A stretch of DNA of 64,000 nucleotides from Alphaproteobacteria bacterium. GTDB taxonomy: Bacteria > Pseudomonadota > Alphaproteobacteria > Caulobacterales > Aquidulcibacteraceae. This document shows positions 44,114-53,261 of this stretch, in pieces. The DNA lies in contig JAGWZE010000014.1 of the NCBI GenBank assembly GCA_018969015.1, forward strand, positions 1 through 64,000, given 5' to 3'. The notes under the pieces are model-generated. The model was given only the letters and a program-made list of their open reading frames with translations, was not told the DNA's origin and made no database searches. Positions within the stretch are counted from its first letter, which is position 1. Every line of letters begins with the position of its first letter. Made by a program: the position numbers and the translations under genes.

Positions 44114-45943
44114 TCAATCGTCAGCGTCACTCGCCAAAGCCTCGCGGCGGGCCTCAATTTCGAGCCATTCGGTCTCTGCTGCGTCCTTGTCGGCGCGTGA
44201 CTTGTCCAGGAGTGCCGAAGCTTCGGCGAAGCGCTTGGCGTCGCGGGCATAGAGGCCGGGATCGGCAAGCGTCGCCTCGAGGCGCGCGATCTCCGCGGCG
44301 AGGCGCGGCAGAAGCGCCTCGATCTCTCCCAGCCGGCGCTCGTCGCGATAGCTCAGTTTTCGCGGCTTTTTCGGCGCCGCGGCGGGCGGCGGCGGGCGGT
44401 TCGCGGCCGGTCGCGGGGCCGGCGCGCGCCAGCCGCCATGCTCGCGCTCGAAATCGGCGTAGCCGCCCGGGCTTTCGGCCCAGCGGCCGCCGCCGACGGC
44501 GCCGATCACCTGGGTGGCGACGTCGTCGAGGAAGGCGCGGTCGTGGCTGACGACGAGGACGGTGCCTTCATAGGTGTCGAGCGCCTCTTCCAGGGCGTCG
44601 AGCGTGTCCATGTCGAGATCGTTCGTGGGTTCGTCGAGCACGAGCAGGTTGGCCGGCTTGGCCAGCGCGACAGCCAACAGCAGGCGGTTCCGCTCGCCGC
44701 CGCTCAGCGCCGACACCGGCTGGCGCAGGTGCTGGGGGCCGAAGGCGAAGTCGCGGGCGTAGGCCGCCACATGCCGGGCCTTGCCGCGCACCATCACCTG
44801 ATCGCCACCCAGCGGACACAAGGCCTCCTGCATCGTCTCGGCCCCGCGCAGGCCGGCGCGCGTCTGGTCCAGATAGGCGATCTCCAAATTCGTCCCGTGC
44901 CGGACGATCCCGCCATCGGGCGAAATCCGGCCGAGCAGGAGATCGATCAGCGTGGTCTTGCCGGCGCCGTTCGGGCCGACGATGCCGACGCGGTCGCCGC
45001 GCATGATCTTCAGCGAGAGGTCCGCGACGGTGGGCGCGGTCGCGCCGGGCCAAGTCTTGGAAAGGCCGCGGGCCTCGATCACGACACGGCCGGACTCGCC
45101 CCCCGTCTCCGCCTCGATCGCCGCGACGGATTTCGCCCGCGCCGCCATGAGCGCGCGGCGGGCGGCGCGCAATTCCACGAGGCGCGAGCGGCGGCCCTCG
45201 TTGCGGGCGCGACGGGCGGTGACTCCGCGCCGCAGCCAATGCTCCTCGGCGCGCAAATGCGTCTCCATCCGCGCGAGCGTGCGCGTCTCCTCGTCCTCAA
45301 TGCCCTGGGCCCAGGCGTCGAACGCCGCGTAGCCGCGGTCGAGCCGCCGCACGACGCCCTGGCGCAGCCAGAAGCAGCAGGTGGAGGCGCGTTCGAGGAA
45401 GCGGCGGTCGTGGCTGATGACGAGCACCGCGCCGGAATAGGCGGCAAGACGCGCCTCGAGCGCCTCGATCGCCGGGATGTCGAGGTGGTTCGTGGGCTCG
45501 TCGAGCAGCAGCACGTCGGGCTCGTGGGCGAAGGCGCGGGCGAGCGCGGCGCGCCGCGTTTCGCCGCCGCTGAGCCCTTCGGCGCTGCGTGCGGGATCAA
45601 GGCCCCAGGCCTGCAGCGCAGCCGCGGCCGCATGATCTGGAGCCGGAGGGCCGGCGCCGAACGGCGCGGCGGCGTAGGCGCCGAGCGTCGCCCAGCCGGA
45701 GAGGTCCGGCTCCTGCGCGACGACGCCGAGCGTGAGGCCGCTCGCGCGGGCGACGTCGCCCGCGTCCGGCTCGAGATCGCCGGCGAGGATGCGCAGGAGC
45801 GTCGACTTGCCGGCGCCGTTGCGGCCGACGAGCGCGGCGCGGTCTCCGCGCGCCAAGGCGAGGTCGACGCCCGTGAACAGCGGCGCGCCGCCCAGCGTCA
45901 GGCGTGCGTCCTTGATCTGCAAAAGCGCGGCGGGACGGGACAT
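44114..45943 (-). CDS. uup: ABC-F family ATPase (Uup-like)
   Basis: A 609-residue protein with two ABC domains and no membrane domain. The first has Walker A at 40-48 (GRNGAGKST), signature LSGGE and Walker B LLLDEPTNHLD. The second has GPNGAGKTT, LSGGERNR and LVLDEPTNDLDMDTL. An Arg-rich linker lies between them, and the C-terminal 85 residues form a coiled coil (LGEIEALLPRLAAEIARLEATL), typical of Uup. ABC-F proteins act on ribosomes or branched DNA. It ends 45 bases before the start of the DUF2336 gene and begins 10 bases after the PBP gene stop, so it is probably co-transcribed with it. Confidence 0.88.
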   Translation of the reverse strand: MSRPAALLQIKDARLTLGGAPLFTGVDLALARGDRAALVGRNGAGKSTLLRILAGDLEPDAGDVARASGLTLGVVAQEPDLSGWATLGAYAAAPFGAGPPAPDHAAAAALQAWGLDPARSAEGLSGGETRRAALARAFAHEPDVLLLDEPTNHLDIPAIEALEARLAAYSGAVLVISHDRRFLERASTCCFWLRQGVVRRLDRGYAAFDAWAQGIEDEETRTLARMETHLRAEEHWLRRGVTARRARNEGRRSRLVELRAARRALMAARAKSVAAIEAETGGESGRVVIEARGLSKTWPGATAPTVADLSLKIMRGDRVGIVGPNGAGKTTLIDLLLGRISPDGGIVRHGTNLEIAYLDQTRAGLRGAETMQEALCPLGGDQVMVRGKARHVAAYARDFAFGPQHLRQPVSALSGGERNRLLLAVALAKPANLLVLDEPTNDLDMDTLDALEEALDTYEGTVLVVSHDRAFLDDVATQVIGAVGGGRWAESPGGYADFEREHGGWRAPAPRPAANRPPPPAAAPKKPRKLSYRDERRLGEIEALLPRLAAEIARLEATLADPGLYARDAKRFAEASALLDKSRADKDAAETEWLEIEARREALASDADD

Positions 45944-45953
45944 GGCGGGGTCG

Positions 45954-47981
45954 TCAGCGGATCGGCGGGGCCGCGGGCGCGCGGGTTTCGTCGTCCTCGT
46001 CGCCGAAGACCGATCCGAACGCGGCGCTGAGCGCGTCGTAGAAGTCGGCGATCTCGAACTGGCGGCGCGTCGGGACGGGCGGCGGCTCGATGCCGGCGAG
46101 CTTCGTGTTGGGCAGGTCCCGTTGGGCGAAGGTCATGTACTCGGCCCAGATCTCCGCCGGCGGCCCGCTGCCGGCGATCTGCGGCATCGGCGTGTAGTCG
46201 TCATAGCCGACCCAGACGCCCGTCGTGTAGTCGGCGGTGAAGCCGATGAACCAGGCGTCGCGCCAGTCCGAGCTGGTGCCGGTCTTGCCGGCGGCGTCGC
46301 GTCCGGGCAGGCGCGCGCGCACGCCGGTGCCGGTCTGGATCACGCGGCCCATCATGCCGGTGAGGCGGTGGGCGAGATCCTGGTCATAGATCTGTTCCGG
46401 CTCGCTCGGCGTGCGCTGGTAGAGCATGGCGCCGCGCGTATCGCGCACGGCGTCGACGAGATGGGCGTCGATCCGCGCGCCCTCGCGCATGACGACGGAG
46501 AAGGCGTTCGTCATGTCGAACAGCGTCACCTCGCCCGAGCCCAGCGAGATCGCCGGCACGGGCTGCAGCGGCGTGGTGATGCCGAAGCGCTTGGCGAGCT
46601 CGACGACCTTGTCCTGCCCAATCTCTTCGGCGACCTGCGCGGCGACGGTGTTGAGCGATTGCGCGAAGGCGGTGCGCAACGTCACGGCGCCGCGATAGCC
46701 TTCGCCGTAGTTCTTCGGGCTCCAGCCGCGGATGTTGATCGGCTCGTCGTAGCGGACGTCGTCCGGCGTCAGATCGTTCTCCAAAGCGGCGGCGTAGACG
46801 AACGTCTTGAACGTGGAGCCCGGCTGGCGCTTGGCCTGCGTCACGCGGTTGAACTTGCTCTTGGCGTAGCTCGTGCCGCCGACGAGCGCGACGATCGCGC
46901 CGTCGCGGTCCACGCTCATCAGCGCGCCCTGAAGGGGTTTCTTCTTGCCGCCGGCGGCGAGCGTGAACGATCGCACGATGCGCGCGGCCTCGGCCTGCAG
47001 CACGGGATCGATGGAGAGCGTGATCACGAGGTCCTGCGGCAGCGGGCCTCCGAGACGGCGCGCTTCGTCCATCGCCATGTCGAAGGCGTAGCCGAGCTCC
47101 CCTTCCGCGCGCAGCGGCTTCGACACCTTGATCGGCGTCTCGGCGAAACGGTCGCGGTCTTCCGGGGTGATGAAGGTCTGGTCCACCATCGCCTGGAGCA
47201 CGACGAGCTGGCGCTCTTTGGCGCCTTTGAAATTGCGCGTCGGCGCGAGTTCGGTGGGCGCCTTCGGCAGCGCGGCGAGCAGCGCCGCCTCCGGCGCGGT
47301 GAGGCGGCTTGCCGGCTTGCCGAAATAGCGGCGCGAGGCGGCGTCGACGCCATAGGCCTGTTCGCCGAGATAGATGCGGTTCAGATAGAGCTCGAGGATC
47401 TGCTCCTTGGTGAGCTGGCGCTCGATGCGGCCCGCGAGGATCATTTCCTGCACTTTGCGGCGCAGGGTGCGGTCCGGCTTCAGGAACAGGTTCTTCACGA
47501 GCTGCTGCGTGATCGTGGAGCCGCCCTGGCGCGTGCGCCCGCCGGCGCCGAGATTGACGGCGGCGGCGCGGATCAGCGCCTGCCGGTCGACGCCGCGGTG
47601 CTCGTAGAAGCGGCGGTCCTCGATCGCGAGGAAGGCCTGCGGCACGAACGGCGGCAGCTCCTGCAGGCGCACGGCTTCGCCGTAATAGGGGCCGCGTACG
47701 CCGATCAGCTCGCCCGTGCGATCGACGAAGGTGACGGACGGCTGCCGGTTCATCGTCCACAAGGCGCGCGGATCGGGAACGCGGGGCAGGCCGTCGAACA
47801 GCCAGAACCAGGCGCCCCACATGGCCGCGACCGCAGCGAGGGCGCCGACCGTCAAGGCGCCCAGCACGACCAGCGGCGAGCGTTGGCGCAACAGGCGGTC
47901 GATCTGCGCGCGCGCGCCGACGGCCGCATCGCTTGCGGGCCCGGGGCCGCTCGGAGCCGGGCCGGGGCTTTGGTCTGACAC
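45954..47981 (-). CDS. Class A penicillin-binding protein (PBP1A-type)
   Basis: Bifunctional peptidoglycan synthase of 675 residues. A Pro-rich cytoplasmic tail precedes one membrane helix (about 36-62). The glycosyltransferase domain has catalytic Glu121 in AIEDRRFYEHRGVD, then GGSTITQQLVKN and KEQILELYLN. The transpeptidase domain has Ser389 in GSTFK, SLN in AQSLNTVAA and KTGTS. The start is GTG at 47979-47981 behind GGAG. It is divergent from the GTA cluster, which starts 193 bases away. Confidence 0.93.
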   Translation of the reverse strand: MSDQSPGPAPSGPGPASDAAVGARAQIDRLLRQRSPLVVLGALTVGALAAVAAMWGAWFWLFDGLPRVPDPRALWTMNRQPSVTFVDRTGELIGVRGPYYGEAVRLQELPPFVPQAFLAIEDRRFYEHRGVDRQALIRAAAVNLGAGGRTRQGGSTITQQLVKNLFLKPDRTLRRKVQEMILAGRIERQLTKEQILELYLNRIYLGEQAYGVDAASRRYFGKPASRLTAPEAALLAALPKAPTELAPTRNFKGAKERQLVVLQAMVDQTFITPEDRDRFAETPIKVSKPLRAEGELGYAFDMAMDEARRLGGPLPQDLVITLSIDPVLQAEAARIVRSFTLAAGGKKKPLQGALMSVDRDGAIVALVGGTSYAKSKFNRVTQAKRQPGSTFKTFVYAAALENDLTPDDVRYDEPINIRGWSPKNYGEGYRGAVTLRTAFAQSLNTVAAQVAEEIGQDKVVELAKRFGITTPLQPVPAISLGSGEVTLFDMTNAFSVVMREGARIDAHLVDAVRDTRGAMLYQRTPSEPEQIYDQDLAHRLTGMMGRVIQTGTGVRARLPGRDAAGKTGTSSDWRDAWFIGFTADYTTGVWVGYDDYTPMPQIAGSGPPAEIWAEYMTFAQRDLPNTKLAGIEPPPVPTRRQFEIADFYDALSAAFGSVFGDEDDETRAPAAPPIR

Positions 47982-48174
47982 GTCACAACTCCGGAGGGCC
48001 GCGCCATCGCGCGCGGCAGGCGGCCGGCGGCGATCTTAGGGGTTCGCTCCGTGGGTGCATAGGGCGCACCTCATCCCGGCCTCGAAACCGCCGTAGGCCA
48101 AGGCGCACAAGGCCGGCGCGCGGCCGGGCGGCGAAACGATCCGACCGGCTCCGGCGCGCGCCTAGCCTTGGCGC

Positions 48175-48489
48175 ATGAGTTCGCCGACCCGCCTGCGCGC
48201 CGACATCTCCGATCTCGAAGCGGCCCTCGACGCGGCCCGCGCCGCGCTCGCGGCCGGCGAGATGGGCGAGGCCGAGCGTGCGGCCAAGGCGCTCTCCGCC
48301 GTCACCCGCGCCGCCGAAGCGCTCGCTGATCTCGGCCGCGCCCTTGCTTCCCCCGTTTCCGACGAGACCCGTGCAGCCGACGACGCCCAAGCCCGCGCCG
48401 ACGTGGAGCGCCGCATCCGAAACCTTGTCCGACGTGCGCGCCGCGCGGGCTATCGCGCAGGCGCCGGCCGCGCCGGAGATCCGCGATGA
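48175..48489 (+). CDS. GTA g1-like small terminase subunit
   Basis: A 104-residue Ala/Arg-rich protein, mostly one long helix or coiled coil (LEAALDAARAALAAGEMGEAERAAKAL) with a basic tail. It stands directly before and overlaps the large terminase gene, which is the place and size of g1 (TerS) in the Rhodobacter capsulatus GTA. Sequence similarity cannot be claimed by eye; the call rests on position, length and helical nature. GTA small terminases lack the specific DNA recognition of phage TerS. Confidence 0.65.
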   Translation: MSSPTRLRADISDLEAALDAARAALAAGEMGEAERAAKALSAVTRAAEALADLGRALASPVSDETRAADDAQARADVERRIRNLVRRARRAGYRAGAGRAGDPR

Positions 48490-49687
48490 GTTTGCGCTCT
48501 GGGCCGGCCCCGGCCAATTGCCGCCGCGCGGCGACTGGCGCGTGTGGGTGTTCGTCGGCGGGCGCGGCGCGGGCAAGACGCGCGCCGGCGCCGAGTGGGT
48601 TCACGCCTGCGTCGCGGCCGGCGTCGCGCGGCGCATCGCGCTCGTCGGTCAATCCCAGCTCGACGTGCGCAACGTCATGATCGAAGGCGCTTCGGGTCTC
48701 CTCGCCGTCGGTCGCACGCGGCCCACCTACGAACCGAGCCTTCGGCGCGTGTCGTGGCCCAATGGCGCGCAGGCCTTCGCCTATTCCGCGGAGGAGCCGG
48801 ACGGCCTGCGCGGCCCGCAGTTCGACGCCGCCTGGGGCGACGAGTTCTGCGCCTGGCCGGATCCGGACCTCGTGCTCGGCGTGCTGCGGCCGGCGCTGCG
48901 GCTGGGCGCGCACCCGCGGCTTGCGATCACCACGACGCCGCGCCCGATCGCGGCGCTCGCCACGCTCTGCGCCACGCCGGGCGCCGTCACGACGCGCGCC
49001 ACGATGGCCGAAAACGCGGACAATCTCGCGCCCGGCTTCGTCGAGGACATGCGCGCCTTGTGGGGCGGCACACGCTTCGGCCGCCAGGAGCTCGACGGCG
49101 AATTGCTCGCCGCTCCCGACGGCGCCTTGTGGACGCGCGACGGCCTCGCGCGCTGCCGTGGCGCAGCGCCCGCGACGCTCGACGAGATCGTCGTCGCCGT
49201 CGATCCGCCCGCCTCGGCCGGCGCGGATGCGGATGCGTGCGGCGTGATCGTCGCCGGCGCCGTCGGCGAGGGCGCGGCGCGCCGCGGCGTGGTGCTCGAA
49301 GACGCCACCGTCCAGGGCCTGACGCCGCTCGGTTGGGCGCGCGTCGCGTGTGACGCCGCCGCGCGCTGGCGCGCCAGCCGCATCGTCGCGGAGTCCAACC
49401 AGGGCGGCGAGATGGTGCGCACCACGCTCCTCGTCGCCGGGGCGCCGGTTCCCGTGCGGCTCTTGCGGGCCCAGGTCTCGAAGACGGCGCGCGCCGAGCC
49501 GGTCGCGGCGCTCTACGAGCGCGGTCGCATCACCCATGCGGGCGTGTTCGCCGCCCTCGAAGCCGAGATGTGCGCGTTCGGCGAGGCTCATGCCGGCCGC
49601 GCCAGTCCGGACCGCGTGGATGCGCTCGTCTGGGCGCTCACCGACGTGATGCTCGCCCGCGCCGCACCCGGCGTGCGCGTCCTGTGA
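48425..49687 (+). CDS. GTA g2-like large terminase
   Basis: DNA-packaging motor of about 420 residues. Walker A GGRGAGKTRAGAEW is at about residues 45-58, and the acidic pair is in AAWGDEFCAW. The nuclease domain is marked by VVAVDPPAS, RIVAESNQGG and DRVDALVWAL, the acidic residues of the RNase H-like fold. The start is uncertain: TTG 48425 or GTG 48434, both inside g1; the frame is open back to 48278. Packaging by GTA terminases is by headful of host DNA. Confidence 0.9.
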   Translation: MSDVRAARAIAQAPAAPEIRDEFALWAGPGQLPPRGDWRVWVFVGGRGAGKTRAGAEWVHACVAAGVARRIALVGQSQLDVRNVMIEGASGLLAVGRTRPTYEPSLRRVSWPNGAQAFAYSAEEPDGLRGPQFDAAWGDEFCAWPDPDLVLGVLRPALRLGAHPRLAITTTPRPIAALATLCATPGAVTTRATMAENADNLAPGFVEDMRALWGGTRFGRQELDGELLAAPDGALWTRDGLARCRGAAPATLDEIVVAVDPPASAGADADACGVIVAGAVGEGAARRGVVLEDATVQGLTPLGWARVACDAAARWRASRIVAESNQGGEMVRTTLLVAGAPVPVRLLRAQVSKTARAEPVAALYERGRITHAGVFAALEAEMCAFGEAHAGRASPDRVDALVWALTDVMLARAAPGVRVL

Positions 49688-49698
49688 GGAGACTTGCG

Positions 49699-50850
49699 AT
49701 GTTCGACTGGTTGAGGACGCGCGCGGCGCCGCGGCCGCCCGAGGTCAAGCGCCTCGTGGCGTGGCAGGGCACGCCGCGCGCGATGTGGTCCCCGCACGAT
49801 CCCGCCGCGTTCGCGCGCGAAGGCTATGGCAAGAACCCGATCGCGTACCGGTGCGTGCGCCTGATCGCCGAATCCGCCGCGAGCGCGCCCCTGCGCGTCG
49901 ATCCGCCGGATCATCCGCTCGCGGCGCTGCTGGATCGTCCGAATCCGGATCAGACCGGCGTTGCGCTGCTCGAAACCCTGTTCGGCCATCTGCACGTGGC
50001 CGGCAACGGCTTCCTCGAGGCGGTCGCCGCGGACGGCGAGCCGCCCCTGGAGCTGCACGCCCTGCGTCCCGATCGCATGGCCGTCATTCCGGGGGCGGAC
50101 GGCCCGGCCGGATGGGAGCATCGCGTGGACGGGCGCGTGCGCCGGCTTCTGCGCGATCCGCTCGGCGATCCGGGCCCGGTGCTGCATCTCAAGCTGTTCC
50201 ATCCGCTCGACGATTTCTGGGGGCAGTCGCCGATGGAGGCGGCCGGCGCGGCGATCGACGTGCACAATGCCGGCGCCGCCTGGAACAAGGCCCTGATCGA
50301 CAATGCAGCGAGGCCTTCCGGCGCGCTCGTCTTCGCCGCGCCCGGCGAGCGCCTCAGCGACGAACAGTTCGATCGCCTGAAGGCGGAACTGGAGCGCGCC
50401 CACCAGGGCCCGGAAAACGCCGGGCGCCCGCTGCTCCTCGAAGGCGGGCTCGACTGGAAGCCCATGAGCCTCACGCCGGCGGACATGGACTTCGCCGAGG
50501 CGCGCCACGCCGCCGCGCGGGAGATTGCGCTCGCCTTCGGGGTGCCGCCGATGATGCTCGGCATTCCCGGCGACAACACCTACTCGACCTACAAGGAAGC
50601 CAATCTCGCGTTCTGGCGGATCGCCGCCGCGCCGCTCGCGCAGAAGACGGCGCGCCTCTTGGAGATTTGGCTCGGCGCCCGCTGGCCTGGCTCGCGCGCG
50701 CGGGTGCGCGTCGATCTCGACGCCGTGCCGGCGCTGGCGGCGGAGCGGGAGACGCTGTGGGCGCGGCTCGAGGCGGCGAGCTTTCTCGACCGCGCGGAAA
50801 AGCGCCGCATCGCCGGCCTCGACGCAGCGCCGCCGGAGGCCCGCCCGTGA
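49699..50850 (+). CDS. GTA g3-like portal protein (HK97 family)
   Basis: A 383-residue HK97-type portal. Motifs are NPIAYRCVRLIAESAASAP near the N-terminus, GNGFLEAVAADGEPPLELHALRP (quoted in parts: VAGNGFLEA and ELHALRPDRM) and FGVPPMMLGIPGDNTYSTYKEA. It forms the dodecameric ring through which DNA enters the capsid. The ATG at 49699 follows GAGGAG. It overlaps the next gene at its stop codon. Confidence 0.93.
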   Translation: MFDWLRTRAAPRPPEVKRLVAWQGTPRAMWSPHDPAAFAREGYGKNPIAYRCVRLIAESAASAPLRVDPPDHPLAALLDRPNPDQTGVALLETLFGHLHVAGNGFLEAVAADGEPPLELHALRPDRMAVIPGADGPAGWEHRVDGRVRRLLRDPLGDPGPVLHLKLFHPLDDFWGQSPMEAAGAAIDVHNAGAAWNKALIDNAARPSGALVFAAPGERLSDEQFDRLKAELERAHQGPENAGRPLLLEGGLDWKPMSLTPADMDFAEARHAAAREIALAFGVPPMMLGIPGDNTYSTYKEANLAFWRIAAAPLAQKTARLLEIWLGARWPGSRARVRVDLDAVPALAAERETLWARLEAASFLDRAEKRRIAGLDAAPPEARP

Positions 50851-51077
50851 TGGACAAGCGCATCACCGCTGCGCTGGCGTTCGCCATTCTCGTGCAGGCC
50901 GCCGGCGCGCTGATCTGGACGGGGCGCGCGGCGCAACGCCTGGAGCAGGTGGAGCGGCGCCTTGCGGAACAGGCGGGCGTGGCCGAGCGGCTGGCCCGCA
51001 TGGAGACGGAGATCATCGATCTCACCCGCGCCGTCGAGCGTCTCGATCCCGTGCAGCCGCGGCGGCAGACGCCGTGA
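50850..51077 (+). CDS. GTA g3.5-like small protein
   Basis: A 75-residue protein with one hydrophobic helix (AALAFAILVQAAGALIW) and a coiled coil (LEQVERRLAEQAGVAERLARME). It lies between portal and protease genes, exactly where RcGTA has orf g3.5. The ATG overlaps the last base of the portal stop; GTG 50847 is an alternative start. The role in GTA production is unknown. Confidence 0.75.
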   Translation: MDKRITAALAFAILVQAAGALIWTGRAAQRLEQVERRLAEQAGVAERLARMETEIIDLTRAVERLDPVQPRRQTP

Positions 51078-51511
51078 GCCTCATCGTCGAAGGCTATGCG
51101 GCGCTGTTCGGCGCGCCGGATCGCGAAGGCGACGTGATCGCCGCCGGCGCGTTCCGCGCCGCGCTCGCGGGCGCGGACAAGCTCCCGATGCTGCTCGAGC
51201 ACGATGCGCGGCTGCGCGCCGGCGTGTGGCTCCATCTCGAAGAAGACGCCCGCGGCCTGTTCGTCCAGGGCCGGATCGACACGAACGCGGCGGCCGGATC
51301 GCTCGCGGCGCGCCGGATCGCCCGCGGCGTCGACGGCCTTTCGATCGGCTACCGCGTCCGCGCCGCGCGCGCACGGCCCGGCGGCCGCGAGCTGTTCGCG
51401 ATCGACCTCGTCGAAATCTCCATCGTCTCCGAGCCGATGGCGCCCCGCGCCCGGCTCACCCGCATCGGATGGTCCGAGGCGGAACTCTCCAGATTGGGAG
51501 AACCTGCATGA
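51074..51511 (+). CDS. GTA g4-like prohead protease (HK97 family)
   Basis: A 145-residue caudovirus prohead protease. The fold motif GYAALFGAPDREGDVIAAGAF is typical, with likely catalytic His43 (LLEHD) and Ser90 (DGLSIGYRV). EISIVSEPMAPRA closes the domain. It cuts the capsid protein delta domain during maturation. It is shorter than RcGTA gp4. The start is GTG, overlapping g3.5 by 4 bases. Confidence 0.92.
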   Translation: MSLIVEGYAALFGAPDREGDVIAAGAFRAALAGADKLPMLLEHDARLRAGVWLHLEEDARGLFVQGRIDTNAAAGSLAARRIARGVDGLSIGYRVRAARARPGGRELFAIDLVEISIVSEPMAPRARLTRIGWSEAELSRLGEPA

Positions 51512-52722
51512 CCCATGACGTGAAGGCGGCCTCGTCGCCGTCCGCCGAGGAGGCGCTGCGCCTCTTCGAGGCGTTCAAGGACGCGAACGACGAGCGTCTT
51601 GCGGCGATCGCCGCAAAGCGCCCGGATCCGCTGCTGGAGGACCGCGTCGCGCGCATCGAAAGCGCGTTGCAGCGCGTCGAAACCAAGGCGGAGCGCGCCG
51701 AGCGCGCCGGCGTCGTCGGGTTGCGGCCCGGCGTCGGCGCCGATCCGGCCGAGCCCGCCCACAAGAGCGCCTGGGCGGCCTATCTGCGCCGCGGCGACGA
51801 AAGCCAGATGGCCGCGCTCGAACTCAAGGCGCTGTCGGCGGGTTCGCCGACCGACGGGGGCTATATGTCGCCGCCGGACCTCGATCGCCGCATCGAGAAG
51901 CGTCTCCAGGAAACCTCGCCGATGCGCCAGATCGCGACGGTGCGCACCACCGGCGCCACGATCTTCCACCGCATCTTCTCCACGACTGCAGCCGGCGCGG
52001 GCTGGGCCGCCGAAACGGCGGGGCGTCCGCAAGGCGCGACGCCCACGCTGTCGATGATCGAGGCGACGACGTTCGAGCTGTTCGCGAACCTCGCCGCGAC
52101 ACAGACCTTGCTGGACGACGCCTATGTCGACGTCGAGGAGTGGATCGCCAGCGAATGCGAGGAGGCGTTCTCCGGCCAGGAGCGCGCGGTGTTCGTCAAC
52201 GGGGACGGCGTCGGCAAGCCGAAGGGCTTCCTGGCCTATCCGGTCGTCGCCGACGCCTCGCAAGGCTGGGGTCAGCTTGGCTACCTGGCCACCGGCGTCG
52301 CCGGGGGCTTTCCCGCCACGGCGCCCGTCGAAAAGCTGATCGACCTCATCTTCGCGCCGAAGGCGATCTATCGGCAGAATGCGCGCTTCGTCATGAACCG
52401 GCGCACGCTCGCGGCCGTCCGCAAGCTGAAGGACCAGACCAACGCCTACATCTGGCGGCCGGCGGATGCGGCCGGGGACTCGACCGTTCTCGGCTACCCC
52501 GTCACCGAGATCGAGGACATGCCGAACATCGCCACGGACACGATGGCGATCGCGTTCGGGGACTTCCAGCGTGGCTATCTGATCGTCGACCGCGCCGGCG
52601 TGCGCGTGCTGCGCGATCCCTACAGCGCCAAGCCCTACGTGCTGTTCTACGTGACCAAGCGCGTCGGCGGCGCCGTGCAGAACTTCGACGCGATCAAGCT
52701 GTTGAAGTTCGGCGCGAGCTGA
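51508..52722 (+). CDS. GTA g5-like major capsid protein (HK97 fold)
   Basis: A 404-residue HK97-type capsid protein. Residues about 10-75 are the coiled-coil delta domain that the protease removes. The mature part starts near LKALSAGSPTDGGYMSPPDL. Further capsid motifs are AGWAAETAGRP, FVNGDGVGKPKGFL, RQNARFVMNRRTL and AIAFGDFQRGYLIVDRAG. It overlaps the protease gene by 4 bases. The frame is complete with no sign of decay. Confidence 0.95.
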   Translation: MTHDVKAASSPSAEEALRLFEAFKDANDERLAAIAAKRPDPLLEDRVARIESALQRVETKAERAERAGVVGLRPGVGADPAEPAHKSAWAAYLRRGDESQMAALELKALSAGSPTDGGYMSPPDLDRRIEKRLQETSPMRQIATVRTTGATIFHRIFSTTAAGAGWAAETAGRPQGATPTLSMIEATTFELFANLAATQTLLDDAYVDVEEWIASECEEAFSGQERAVFVNGDGVGKPKGFLAYPVVADASQGWGQLGYLATGVAGGFPATAPVEKLIDLIFAPKAIYRQNARFVMNRRTLAAVRKLKDQTNAYIWRPADAAGDSTVLGYPVTEIEDMPNIATDTMAIAFGDFQRGYLIVDRAGVRVLRDPYSAKPYVLFYVTKRVGGAVQNFDAIKLLKFGAS

Positions 52723-53261
52723 TGGGCGTCGTCGTCGTCACCCCGCCCGCGACCGAGCCCGTCTCGGTCGCGGAGGCGGCGGCCCTGGCGCGCGTCCCGG
52801 CCGATCAGGACGCCGCCATTTTCGCTGCGCTCATCGCGGCTGCGCGCGAGATCGTCGAGGCCCGCACGGGCCTGGCGCTGGTCTCGCGCCGGGTGCGCGA
52901 AACGCGCGCCGTGGCCGAACTCGATGAAGGGGCGTTCGCCGCCGCCTTCGCGCCGGTGCGGCAAATTTATGCGGCGCGTTGGACATCCGCGTCCGGCGCG
53001 TCGGGCGCGCTCACCGTCGCGCTCGCCGCGGCCGATCCGCCCGGTCGCGTGCGCGCCACGCCGCCGACGGTGGCCGACGCCGTCGAGATCGAGATGCAGG
53101 TGGGCTTCGGCGCCCCGTCGGACGTCCCGGCGGCGTTGCGCCACGCGGTGCTCGACCTGGTGCTCGCGCTCTATCTCGGCCGCGGCGAGGCCGGTGCGCC
53201 GGTGCTGACGGCAAAAACCGCAGCGCTCCTGGCGCCGTTCGTGCGGCGGCGCGCGCCATGA
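52722..53261 (+). CDS. GTA g6-like head-tail connector protein
   Basis: A 179-residue protein of the phage gp6-like connector type (TEPVSVAEAAALARV, AARE-IVEARTGLALVSRR, PAALRHAVLDLVLALYLGRG). It binds below the portal as an adaptor. Its ATG shares one base with the capsid stop. In known GTA clusters the next genes are g7-g11, but here the next ATG, 53258, overlaps this stop and begins the g12 homologue. Confidence 0.88.
   Translation: MGVVVVTPPATEPVSVAEAAALARVPADQDAAIFAALIAAAREIVEARTGLALVSRRVRETRAVAELDEGAFAAAFAPVRQIYAARWTSASGASGALTVALAAADPPGRVRATPPTVADAVEIEMQVGFGAPSDVPAALRHAVLDLVLALYLGRGEAGAPVLTAKTAALLAPFVRRRAP

Noticed and set aside
48544-49353. Alternative plus-strand frame inside the large terminase gene
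   Set aside because: Arg-rich; the terminase frame holds Walker A and nuclease motifs.
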